Shown here piece after piece: positions 50,893 to 59,735 of a DNA stretch of 64,000 nt. This DNA is from Chloroflexota bacterium (GTDB lineage: Bacteria; Chloroflexota; Anaerolineae; Aggregatilineales; Aggregatilineaceae), in assembly GCA_012729765.1 (NCBI GenBank), contig JAAYCM010000109.1, forward strand, positions 62,001 through 126,000, in the 5' to 3' direction. The first letter of the stretch is position 1; every line of letters starts with the position of its first letter. Position numbers and translations under genes: made by a program. A model generated the notes under the pieces. It saw nothing but the letters and a program-made list of their open reading frames with translations, was not told the origin of the DNA and did no database searches.

Positions 50893-53800
50893 ATGGCTAA
50901 CCCGTTTCGCAAAAAAGGCGACGACGATAAAGATAAGGAAGGGCAGCGCCCGGCAACCCCGCGCACAGCCCCGTTCCTGAGCGATGACGATGATCGATTC
51001 GGCCAGCCCAGCCGGGGTGGTCCGTTTGGCGGTCGCGGCGGCGGTGACAAGGGCAGGGATGAGGACAAGGGCGGCCCACGCCGCTTCCTGCCCGGCGGTG
51101 GACGCGGCGACGACAAAGGTAAGGCCGATGACCGGGGTGGCAGTCGAGGCGGTGTGCTTGGCGGTCGCGGCGGCGGCGACAAGGGCAGGGACGAGGACAA
51201 GAGCGGCTCACGACGCTTCCTGCCCGGCGGTGGACGCGGCGACGACAAAGGTAAAGGCGACGACCGGGGCGGCAGTCGAGGCGGTCTGCTCGGCGGGCGC
51301 GGCGGCGGCGACAAGGGCAGGGACGAGGACAAGAGCGGCTCACGGCGCTTCCTGCCCGGCGGTGGACGCGGCGACGACAAAGGTAAGGCCGATGACCGGG
51401 GCGGCAGTCGAGGCGGTCTGCTCGGCGGGCGCGGCGGCGGCGATAAAGATAAGGACAAAGATCAGGGATCGGGCCGGGGCGGTATTTTTGGCCGGGGCAA
51501 GCCGGAAGATAGGCCTGAATCCAGGTCCGACGCCCGCCCCACCTCACGCGCGCCGTTTAGTTCCGGCGGCAGCGCCGACGACGATCCGCTGCGTCGCCGC
51601 ACCGGCTATGGGCCGAGTGAGAATCGCCCCACATCGGGCGGGCCGATGGGCAGCCCGCGCACGCCGCCCGGTGATCGTCTGGGTGGCACGACCCCCGGAA
51701 GCGGCACCGGCTATCCTGCCCGGCGCACGTTTGACCCCGACGCCGACGATCGTGCCCAGCCGGGTGGCCTGAGTCGGACTCCCGGCATGACCGGCGACCG
51801 CAGCCAGTTTTCGCGGCCAGCGGGCGGCGGCCTGCCCGGTGATCGCGGCGGGATGATGCGCACGGCGGCGGGCGACCGGGATGAGGACGAGGACGATCTG
51901 CCGCGCACCGGCTCGCGCCTGGGGCCAGGTGCTCCGCTCGACCGCAGTCCCAGCAACCGGCCCTATGGCACAACCCCCGCCGGTGATCGCGGGCGTGACC
52001 TGCCCGGATCGCCGCGCTCGGCCTCACAGACCGGCTTCCGTGAGCGGCCCGGCTCGCCGTCGCCCCGTTCGCCGGTTGGAATCGGCTCGCCGGCTCCGGA
52101 GAAGAAAGAAGAGGAAAGGCGCTCGTCAAAGATTCCGTTTTTGGGCGGGCGTGATAAAGATAAAGGCGAGGGCCGGAAGTCGCAGACAGGTGAGCGCCCG
52201 GCACAGCCAGTGGGACGTTCGGCCAGCTCAGAAGCCTTCCCCCGGCGTGATGCGGCCCCGCGCCCGGTCAGCCCGACTCCGTCCCCGCGCACGCCCAGCA
52301 AGCCCGCGCCCCTGCCGGAGCCAAGGGGGAAGGGTAAGCAGCAGGATAAGCAGGCCCGCACCGCCGCACGCTCGACGGCGCGCGCGCGTGCCCTGCCCGA
52401 CGACAAGGGCACCAGCGGTGGCCTGGACTTTGACCGTAAGCTCGACCTCGTGGGCGTGGCGTTGGTGGTCCTGGGCGGGATCGTGCTGTTCGGTGTGCTG
52501 CCGTCCGTCTCGTTTGGGCTGCTGCCCCCGGTTGAGGGCGGCCTGACCGGCACGATTAACCTGTTCCTTTCGCAGCTTTTCGGCTGGGGTAAGCTGATCT
52601 GGCCGGTGGTGCTGTTTGCGATTGGCATCTGGCTGATGGTTACGTACTTCGGCGGCCAGATGTTCGAGCTTAATTACTTCCGGCTGATCGGCGCGCTGCT
52701 GCTCTATCTCTGCGTGCTGACGTGGATTCAGATGCTCCAGTTGGTGAACGATCCCGCGCCGACGGTCGAGGCGTTCCGGCCTATTTCCTATGCGCTCGCC
52801 ATCGACGAGGGCCAGGGCGGCGGATGGTTCGGCCACCAGGCGTACCTGTTCCTGCTCGGCCAGCTTGGCGACTGGGGCACGGTAGTATCGCTGATCGGCT
52901 GGCTGGTGCTCGGCCTGATGCTGACCTTTGACGTGTCGGTGGTCGAGTTGGGCCAGTTCGTGGCGAAAGCCTTTGTCGTGGTTGGCGTGGGCGGGCGTGC
53001 CTGGAACCAGCGTCGTGCTGCCCGCAAGATCGCGCATACTCAGGAAATCGAGATTGTACGCCCTGGCGAGCAGCCGGCTTCCGCGGGCGCACGCCAGATG
53101 ACACTCACGGGAGCTGCCGCAGCCGTCGATACGCCCGCTGCGCCGAAGCCCGCTGCTCCCGCCGCGCCCGCTAATCCGGATGAGCCGCCGCACCGCCCGA
53201 TGCCGTTGATCCGGCGCCGGGCTGGGAACGGCGACAGCGACGAGCCGGATGCCGACAAGCTCGGCGCGGCTGCCGGGCTGGCCCTTGCGGCATCGGCGGC
53301 CAGCGGTGACCGGGCAGACGATTCCAAGCCTTCGCGCCCGCGCCTGCCGCACTTCCGGCGTGGCAAAGCCGACGACGAGAAACCGGGGCCAGAAACGGCA
53401 GCCCCTGCCACCAGCGCGCCGGTCGAGACGTCCGCCAGCTCCGGCGAATCCGAACAGGCTCCCGCCGGCCAGACAGGGCGTTTTGGCGGTAAGCTGGGCG
53501 GGCTGCTGCGCCGCAAGGGTGACGCCGATGCGCCGACTGAGCAGACCGCTTCCCCGGCGGAGCCATCCGGCACACCGGGAATTCCGGTCGCGCCCTCGAA
53601 GGCCCGGCTTTCTAATCCGCTGGCGCGTCCGAAGCCTGCCGGCGAAACCGAAGCACCCAAATCACCCGATGTCACGCCGGAACCGGAGCATAACCCGGCC
53701 CGCACCCCGTTCGCGCGTTCTCGCCCCGGACTCAATCCGGCGGCGCGTGACGAATCCGCGCGCGATGAGTCGGTGCGCGAGATGCCGGCGGTGGTCCCGC

Positions 53801-56565
53801 CGCGCCGCGATCCGACGCCCACGCCGGAGGCGGAGCGCCACGAAGATCGAGCAGACCGGCCTGGTTTCCTGGGTCGCCGCCCTGAGGAGCCAAAGCCCGC
53901 GCCCGATCAGCCGGAGCAGCCCGGCCAAACGGAGCGTCCGCGCCCGTTTGAGCGCTCGCTCGACCGCACGCCCGGCAGACCGGAGCGCCGCTTCGAGCAG
54001 CCCCAACGCACGCTACCCGGCAGCCCGTCAGCCCCCGGCGACCAGCCTGCCAGCAGCCGTGATCGCCCTGACCGCAACGGTGATGACGATCCCGACGCGG
54101 TGGGCGGACCCGCACCCGCGCCGCAGCGCGATCGGGCGGCCTTGGCCGGTGGCATTCTTGGAGCGCGCCTGTTGGGGAATCGGGGCGAGCGCACGCCGCC
54201 TGGGGCCGATGATCGCCCGCGCCCGGTGCATGATGACGACACGGACGACGAGGATACCACCCCGACGCCGGTTGACGATCTGGACGACGAGCCAGAGGAA
54301 AAGCCGGTAGAGAAACCGGCCCTTCGCCCGGTTCCAGGCGCGCGCCTGTCCCTTGACCGGAAATCTGGGCGGGACCTGGACGAAGGCGACCTGGATGATG
54401 ACGATCTCGATCTGGATGATGAGGACGATGGCGACGATGAGCCTGATCTGGCGCTGCGGCCTGCCCGCCCAGCGTTGACGCCCCCCGGCCCGTCCCGCCC
54501 CGGATCGACGCTGCGGACTAACCCGGCGGTTCCCTCGCGCCCCGGCCTGAGTATCAATCCGCCGCGCCCGCAGGATACCGCCGCGCCGCCAGCCAGCGAG
54601 CAGCAGCCTGCTGTGTCGCCGCGCCCGGATGGATCGGCCGCCGGTGAGCATGTCCCGCCCGGCCCCACCCGGACCGGCGCGCCCAATCCCACCCCCGACG
54701 CGGAACATCCGGCAGCGGCATCTGTCGAGCGCCCCGCCACGCCGCAGCGCACCCTGCCCAACAGCAATCCGGTCCCGCCGCGCGATCCGGCCCGCCAGAC
54801 TCAGGTGAGCGATGCCCCGGCAGCGGCCAGTACGCCGCCCACATCCGCCCGCCCGGCAGCCAGCACGACACCCCCGGCCCCGCCGATCCAGCGCCCGGCC
54901 TCTCCCACCCCCGCGACTCCGCCGCCGCGCGCCACACAGACTCCGCCGCCCGCACCCCAACCCGCTCCGGCGGCCAGTGGTGAGCACGCCGCCCCCGCGA
55001 AGCGTAAGGGCTTCGAGGTGCCGGACTTCCGCAAGCTGCTGCGCCAGGGATCGGAGCAGCGCATCAATGATGAGATTCTGCTGGAGAAGGCGCGTGTGAT
55101 CGAAGATACGCTCGCCAGCTTTGGCGCGCCGGGCAAGGTGGTCGAGGTCAACCCCGGCCCGGTGATCACGCAGTTCGGCGTCGAGCCGGATTATCTGGTG
55201 GCGCGCTCCGGCAAGAAGACACGCGTCAAGGTTGGCTCGATCGCCCGCCTGGACGCCGACCTCGCGCTGGCGCTGGCCGCCCGCTCGATCCGCATCGAAG
55301 CGCCGGTGCCGGGCAAGGGCTTTGTCGGGATCGAAGTGCCCAACGACGAGGTGACGCTGGTCAGCCTGCATGACATCATGGATTCGCCGGAGTTCCGCCG
55401 GATCGACTCCAAGCTGCGGATCGCGCTGGGCCTGGGCGTGGACGGTACGCCGGTTGCCGCCGACCTGACCGCGATGCCGCACCTGCTGATCGCCGGCACG
55501 ACCGGCTCCGGTAAGTCGGTGTGCGTCAATACGATTATCAACTGCCTGCTGCTCAGCAACACGCCCGACGAGGTCCAGTTCATCATGGTGGACCCCAAGC
55601 GCGTTGAGCTGACCGGCTATAACGGCATCCCGCACCTGGTCGCGCCGGTCGTGGTAGACCTGGAGCGGATCGTCGGCGTGCTGCAGTGGGTCCAGCGCGA
55701 GATGGAAGAGCGCTATCGCAAGTTCGCCTCGCGCACAGCGCGAAATATTCTCGACTACAACAACAAGCTGGCCCCTGGCGAGAAGAAGCTGCCCTACTAT
55801 GTCGTGGTGGTAGACGAGCTGGCCGACCTGATGATGCTCGCGCCGGACGAAACCGAGCGCCTGCTGGCGCGCCTGGCGCAGATGGCCCGCGCGACCGGCA
55901 TCCACCTGATCATCAGCACGCAGCGGCCCAGCGTGGACATCATCACCGGCCTGATCAAAGCCAACTTCCCGGCGCGTATCGCGTTCGCGGTCGCGTCGTC
56001 GGTGGACTCACGCGTGATCCTGGACCAGCCCGGCGCGGAAAAGCTGTTGGGTCGCGGCGACATGCTCTATCTCTCGCCCGACGCGGCGGCTCCACTGCGT
56101 ATGCAGGGTGTGTATGTCTCCGACGAGGAGATCAACCAGATCACGCGCTATTGGAAGGGGCTGATGCTCGACAGCATGGGCAGCGGGTCTGAGGATTCGC
56201 CGCTGGCCTCGCCCAGTCGCGAAGTCACCTTCAACGCCATGTCGTTCGGCCCTGGCCGCAGCAAGTCGAACACGCCTGCGGCCCGCGCCACCGAGTCGGC
56301 CCAGCAGGCTTTCTGGGACGATAACGGGTCGGTCAATCTGTCCGACGATGACGATATCGGCAGCGGTGAGGACGAGCTGTATGAAGAGGCGGTCGAATTG
56401 GTCCAGCGCCTCAACAAGGCCTCGATCTCGCTGCTCCAGCGGCGGCTGCGGATCGGCTATACGCGCGCGGCCCGCCTGATCGACCTGATGGAGCAGGAAG
56501 GCATCGTCGGCCCGGCGGAGAGCGGCAGCAAGCCGCGCGAGGTGCTGAAAGGCCGGCCTACCTGA
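50893..56565 (+). CDS. ftsK: DNA translocase FtsK, giant form with RGG-like repeats and very long linker
   Basis: Chromosome-segregation motor of 1890 residues, against roughly 750-1350 usual for FtsK/SpoIIIE. Residues 47-178 are three 44-residue tandem repeats, with a partial fourth to about 195; each repeat has G-G-R-G-G-G-D-K and F-L-P-G-G-G-R-G-D-D-K. Residues 195-510 are low-complexity. Four membrane helices lie at about 516-700. A disordered linker, rich in P, A, E and R and with an acidic run near 1175, extends to about 1370. The motor has the alpha domain, Walker A GTTGSGKSV near 1535, Walker B VVVVDELADL near 1636, and the C-terminal gamma winged helix (L-L-Q-R-R-L-R-I-G-Y-T-R-A). 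The long frame is open throughout. Confidence 0.95.
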   Translation: MANPFRKKGDDDKDKEGQRPATPRTAPFLSDDDDRFGQPSRGGPFGGRGGGDKGRDEDKGGPRRFLPGGGRGDDKGKADDRGGSRGGVLGGRGGGDKGRDEDKSGSRRFLPGGGRGDDKGKGDDRGGSRGGLLGGRGGGDKGRDEDKSGSRRFLPGGGRGDDKGKADDRGGSRGGLLGGRGGGDKDKDKDQGSGRGGIFGRGKPEDRPESRSDARPTSRAPFSSGGSADDDPLRRRTGYGPSENRPTSGGPMGSPRTPPGDRLGGTTPGSGTGYPARRTFDPDADDRAQPGGLSRTPGMTGDRSQFSRPAGGGLPGDRGGMMRTAAGDRDEDEDDLPRTGSRLGPGAPLDRSPSNRPYGTTPAGDRGRDLPGSPRSASQTGFRERPGSPSPRSPVGIGSPAPEKKEEERRSSKIPFLGGRDKDKGEGRKSQTGERPAQPVGRSASSEAFPRRDAAPRPVSPTPSPRTPSKPAPLPEPRGKGKQQDKQARTAARSTARARALPDDKGTSGGLDFDRKLDLVGVALVVLGGIVLFGVLPSVSFGLLPPVEGGLTGTINLFLSQLFGWGKLIWPVVLFAIGIWLMVTYFGGQMFELNYFRLIGALLLYLCVLTWIQMLQLVNDPAPTVEAFRPISYALAIDEGQGGGWFGHQAYLFLLGQLGDWGTVVSLIGWLVLGLMLTFDVSVVELGQFVAKAFVVVGVGGRAWNQRRAARKIAHTQEIEIVRPGEQPASAGARQMTLTGAAAAVDTPAAPKPAAPAAPANPDEPPHRPMPLIRRRAGNGDSDEPDADKLGAAAGLALAASAASGDRADDSKPSRPRLPHFRRGKADDEKPGPETAAPATSAPVETSASSGESEQAPAGQTGRFGGKLGGLLRRKGDADAPTEQTASPAEPSGTPGIPVAPSKARLSNPLARPKPAGETEAPKSPDVTPEPEHNPARTPFARSRPGLNPAARDESARDESVREMPAVVPPRRDPTPTPEAERHEDRADRPGFLGRRPEEPKPAPDQPEQPGQTERPRPFERSLDRTPGRPERRFEQPQRTLPGSPSAPGDQPASSRDRPDRNGDDDPDAVGGPAPAPQRDRAALAGGILGARLLGNRGERTPPGADDRPRPVHDDDTDDEDTTPTPVDDLDDEPEEKPVEKPALRPVPGARLSLDRKSGRDLDEGDLDDDDLDLDDEDDGDDEPDLALRPARPALTPPGPSRPGSTLRTNPAVPSRPGLSINPPRPQDTAAPPASEQQPAVSPRPDGSAAGEHVPPGPTRTGAPNPTPDAEHPAAASVERPATPQRTLPNSNPVPPRDPARQTQVSDAPAAASTPPTSARPAASTTPPAPPIQRPASPTPATPPPRATQTPPPAPQPAPAASGEHAAPAKRKGFEVPDFRKLLRQGSEQRINDEILLEKARVIEDTLASFGAPGKVVEVNPGPVITQFGVEPDYLVARSGKKTRVKVGSIARLDADLALALAARSIRIEAPVPGKGFVGIEVPNDEVTLVSLHDIMDSPEFRRIDSKLRIALGLGVDGTPVAADLTAMPHLLIAGTTGSGKSVCVNTIINCLLLSNTPDEVQFIMVDPKRVELTGYNGIPHLVAPVVVDLERIVGVLQWVQREMEERYRKFASRTARNILDYNNKLAPGEKKLPYYVVVVDELADLMMLAPDETERLLARLAQMARATGIHLIISTQRPSVDIITGLIKANFPARIAFAVASSVDSRVILDQPGAEKLLGRGDMLYLSPDAAAPLRMQGVYVSDEEINQITRYWKGLMLDSMGSGSEDSPLASPSREVTFNAMSFGPGRSKSNTPAARATESAQQAFWDDNGSVNLSDDDDIGSGEDELYEEAVELVQRLNKASISLLQRRLRIGYTRAARLIDLMEQEGIVGPAESGSKPREVLKGRPT
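51031..51450 (+). repeat. Coding minisatellite, 132-bp unit
   Basis: Three and a bit direct copies beginning at 51031, 51163, 51295 and 51427 (the last partial). The period is exactly 132 bp (44 codons), so it keeps frame inside ftsK. Copies differ by few, mostly silent or conservative changes, implying recent or homogenised duplication. Proline-rich frames on the other strand here are shadows of this repeat. Confidence 0.9.
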
Positions 56566-56584
56566 TCGGCGCGATATTTGGAAC

Positions 56585-56615
56585 GCGGCCTCGCTTGAGT
56601 GTGAGGCCGCTTTTT
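56585..56615 (+). terminator. Intrinsic terminator of ftsK
   Basis: Stem GCGGCCTC / GAGGCCGC with a 10-nt loop, followed by TTTTTATT, 20 bp after the ftsK stop. Confidence 0.9.
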
Positions 56616-56664
56616 ATTCCGGCACGATCCCGCCTATCTGGAAAGTATCCGGCGAGGGTTGACC

Positions 56665-57417
56665 ATGCAAACCTATGGCTCGGTTTTCGCCCGCATCTAT
56701 AATGAGCGCTGGGCAGGCTTTGCCGGGCATATCGCGCCCCTCATCCGCCAGTACTACAAGCGCGACGGCCAGCGCCCCCGGACTCTGCTCGATGTCTGCT
56801 GTGGGACCGGACAGCTCGCGCGCCACTTTCTCGACGCGGGCTATCGCGTGGTCGGGCTCGATCAGTCGGCGGATATGCTCGACTATGCGCGTGCCAACAC
56901 TGCCGACTGCATCGCCGCCGGGCGGGCGGATTTTTTCCGGGGGGACGCCGCCGCCTTCAGCCTCGATGAGCGCTTCGGATTAGCTGTCTCGACCTTCGAT
57001 GCGCTCAACCACCTGCCCGATGAGGCCGCGCTGCGTGGCTGCTTCCAGTCGGTGATCAATGTCCTGATCGGCGGCGGGATTTTCATCTTCGATCTGAACA
57101 CCCGCGCCGGGCTGCTGCATCACTGGAATGGGATCCACATCGACGACACGCCCGAACTGACGCTGATCAACCGGGCCATTTACGACGGTGGGGAGCGCGC
57201 CTATACCCGCATTTCGGGTTTTGTCCCCGCGCGCGACGGCCTCTACGAGCGCTTCGAAGAGGTGTTCTTCAATACAATGTTCGCGCTCGATCGTGTTCAC
57301 AGCGCGCTGCTGGCTGCCGGGTTTAAGACGGTGCACAGCGCCGAGACGCATGATCTCGCCGCGCCAGTCGAGAATCCCGAAGCGCTGCTGCGCGTGTTCT
57401 TCGTGGCGCAAACATAA
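56665..57417 (+). CDS. Class I SAM-dependent methyltransferase
   Basis: Cytoplasmic methyltransferase of 250 residues. SAM-binding motif I is LLDVCCGTGQLARHFLDAG (about 43-61), the acidic motif II residue is in VVGLDQSADML, and motif III is G-G-G-I-F-I-F-D-L-N near 139. GAGGG 6 nt upstream supports ATG at 56665 over an in-frame TTG at 56659. The substrate is unknown. The helicase gene follows after 68 bp. Confidence 0.9.
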   Translation: MQTYGSVFARIYNERWAGFAGHIAPLIRQYYKRDGQRPRTLLDVCCGTGQLARHFLDAGYRVVGLDQSADMLDYARANTADCIAAGRADFFRGDAAAFSLDERFGLAVSTFDALNHLPDEAALRGCFQSVINVLIGGGIFIFDLNTRAGLLHHWNGIHIDDTPELTLINRAIYDGGERAYTRISGFVPARDGLYERFEEVFFNTMFALDRVHSALLAAGFKTVHSAETHDLAAPVENPEALLRVFFVAQT

Positions 57418-57485
57418 AAGGCTGGCAACACGGCCCTGTCCTCGCTACAATAACGCCAGAAATCGAACAAAGGAGCGAATCTGGC

Positions 57486-59735
57486 GTGACAGTACCGCGT
57501 ATCCTGCAAGGACTGAACAAACAACAGGTCGAGGCTGTGACCGCGGTCGAAGGGCCGGTGCTGGTGCTGGCCGGGCCAGGCAGCGGCAAAACGCGCGTCC
57601 TGACACACCGCATCGCCTATCTGATTGAAGAAGTCGGCATTGCTCCGCAGCATATCATGGCACTGACCTTCACCAACAAGGCCGCGAGCCAGATGAAGAG
57701 TCGGATTGGCGCGCTGATCTTCCCCACCGAGTTCTATATGATGACGGTGGGGACCTTCCACTCGATCTGCGCCGGTATCCTGCGCCGCCGGGCCGATTAT
57801 ACCCCCCATTTCTCGCGGGATTATGCGATCTACGACACTGCCGACCAGCTCGACGTGGTCCAACAGGTGCTCAGCGCGCTGAATCTGGACCCGAAAAAGC
57901 ACACGCCGCGCCGGATGCTGAGCCAGATTTCGAGCGCCAAGAACGAGATGATCGGCCCACAACAGCTCCCGGTGACTGATTATCAGGACGAAATATTCCA
58001 GCGGGTCTACACCCTGTACAACGAACTGCTCCAGCAGAGCAACGCCCGCGATTTTGACGATCTGCTGCTGCACACGGTCCAGCTCTTTGCCGACAACGCG
58101 AATCTGCTGGCCCGCTACCAGGACATCTATCACTATGTCCTGGTGGACGAGTTCCAAGATACCAATATGGTGCAGTATACACTGCTGAAACAGCTTGCGG
58201 GAGCGCGGCGTAACCTGTTTGTCGTGGGCGATTCCGACCAGAGCATCTACGCGTTTCGCGGGGCCGACTATCGCAACGAGAAGCGCTTCCGCGAGGATTA
58301 CCCCAACTTCCGCCTGATCCTGCTTGAACAAAACTATCGCTCGCACCAGACGATCCTGGATACCGCGATGGGCGTGATCAACAAGAGCGAGAACCCGTAT
58401 CGTATCCAGAAGGTGCTGTTCAGCGAGCGCAAAGAAGGCCCGCGCCCGATCATCTGGGAAGCTCACGACGAAGAGTATGAGGCGCGCTTTGTAGTCGATA
58501 CGATCAAAGAGCTGCAAGACCAGGGCGAGTATGATCCCGGCGATTTCGCCGTGATGTATCGCACCCACGCGCAGTCTCGCGCCATCGAAGAAGCCTTTCT
58601 GCGCGCGGGAATGCCCTATCGCCTGATCGGGGCGACGCGCTTTTATGCCCGGCGCGAGATCAAGGACGCTCTGGCCTATCTGCGGCTGATCCAGAACTCG
58701 GATGACAGCGTCAGCCTGCACCGGATCATCAATGTTCCCCCGCGCGGCATCGGGCAGAAGACGCTCCAGGACCTCGAAGACTGGGCAAACTCACTAGAAG
58801 TGTCCCCGGCCCAGGCGCTGATGCTGCTCGAACAGGGCGAAACCGGGCCTTTCAATGGGCGCGCGCGTAATGCACTCACAGCCTTTGCCGCGCAGCTTCA
58901 GGAATGGCGGCAGAAACGAGATGAGCTGTCGCCGGGCGATCTGCTGAGCATGGTGCTGCGCGATACCAACTACCTGGCCTACCTGGACGACGGCACGCCG
59001 GAAGGCGACAGCCGCGTCGAGAACGTGATGGAACTTTATGGCGTGGCGGCCAGCTATGAAGGGCTGGGCCTGACAACCTTTCTGGAAGAGGTGGCGCTGA
59101 TTTCGGACGTGGACACGACCGAAAAGACCGACGCCGTTCCCGCGCCCAGCCTGCTCACGCTGCATTCGGCCAAAGGGCTGGAGTTCCCGGTTGTGTTTCT
59201 GGTCGGGCTGGAAGAGGGTATTTTGCCGCACTCGCGTTCGATTGAAGAGAAAATAGAAGACCCGACTTCGACGGCCCTCGAAGAAGAGCGCCGCCTGCTC
59301 TATGTAGGCCTCACGCGTGCCAAAGACCGTATCTACCTGCTCTATACCTTCCGCCGGTCGTTCTATGGCGGTAGCGGCATGAACCTGCCGTCGCGCTTCC
59401 TGTACGACATCCCCCCCAGTGTGCGCGAGGGCACGCCGCTTCACCCGCGCGGCCAGCAGGCGGTCGAGAGCCAGCGCTATCAGGATAAGACCCGCTGGGA
59501 GCAGGCTGCCCGGCAGCCGCGTGCCGGATCGGGCCGGTCGCGCCCCGCTCAGCGCCCGACAGATCGCGAGCCGAAGTTCAAGGCCGGGATGGTTGTCTGG
59601 CACAAGACCTTTGGCGAAGGCGTTGTGATGACCAGCATCGTGCGCGGTGATATCGAGGAAGTCGGTGTGCTGTTCCCCGGCGGCAGCGGCGAAAAGACGA
59701 TCATCTCCGATTTCCTCAGCCCGGTGGACGGCTAG
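57486..59735 (+). CDS. pcrA: UvrD/PcrA-type superfamily 1 DNA helicase
   Basis: 3'-5' helicase of 749 residues for repair and replication restart. GTG start with AAAGGAG about 9 nt upstream. Motif I AGPGSGKT (28-35), motif Ia TFTNKAA, motif II V-D-E-F-Q-D-T-N near 220, motif III GDSDQSIYAFRGAD near 246, motif IV QNYRS, motif V HSAKGLEFPVVF near 560, motif VI Y-V-G-L-T-R-A-K-D near 608. The C-terminal K-x-G-M-V-V-W-H-K-T-F-G-E-G-V-V is the Tudor-like PcrA tail. PcrA is favoured by that tail; UvrD naming is equivalent. The stop overlaps the converging hydrolase stop by 4 bp. Confidence 0.94.
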   Translation: MTVPRILQGLNKQQVEAVTAVEGPVLVLAGPGSGKTRVLTHRIAYLIEEVGIAPQHIMALTFTNKAASQMKSRIGALIFPTEFYMMTVGTFHSICAGILRRRADYTPHFSRDYAIYDTADQLDVVQQVLSALNLDPKKHTPRRMLSQISSAKNEMIGPQQLPVTDYQDEIFQRVYTLYNELLQQSNARDFDDLLLHTVQLFADNANLLARYQDIYHYVLVDEFQDTNMVQYTLLKQLAGARRNLFVVGDSDQSIYAFRGADYRNEKRFREDYPNFRLILLEQNYRSHQTILDTAMGVINKSENPYRIQKVLFSERKEGPRPIIWEAHDEEYEARFVVDTIKELQDQGEYDPGDFAVMYRTHAQSRAIEEAFLRAGMPYRLIGATRFYARREIKDALAYLRLIQNSDDSVSLHRIINVPPRGIGQKTLQDLEDWANSLEVSPAQALMLLEQGETGPFNGRARNALTAFAAQLQEWRQKRDELSPGDLLSMVLRDTNYLAYLDDGTPEGDSRVENVMELYGVAASYEGLGLTTFLEEVALISDVDTTEKTDAVPAPSLLTLHSAKGLEFPVVFLVGLEEGILPHSRSIEEKIEDPTSTALEEERRLLYVGLTRAKDRIYLLYTFRRSFYGGSGMNLPSRFLYDIPPSVREGTPLHPRGQQAVESQRYQDKTRWEQAARQPRAGSGRSRPAQRPTDREPKFKAGMVVWHKTFGEGVVMTSIVRGDIEEVGVLFPGGSGEKTIISDFLSPVDG

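Noticed and set aside
51031-51450. Regularly spaced repeats resembling a CRISPR array
   Set aside because: The unit is 132 bp, contiguous, in frame and coding; there are no unique spacers.
57464-57486. CGAAC half-site before the pcrA gene as an SOS box
   Set aside because: The second half-site reads GAGCG and does not match GTTCG; the same short word also occurs near 44400 without SOS context.
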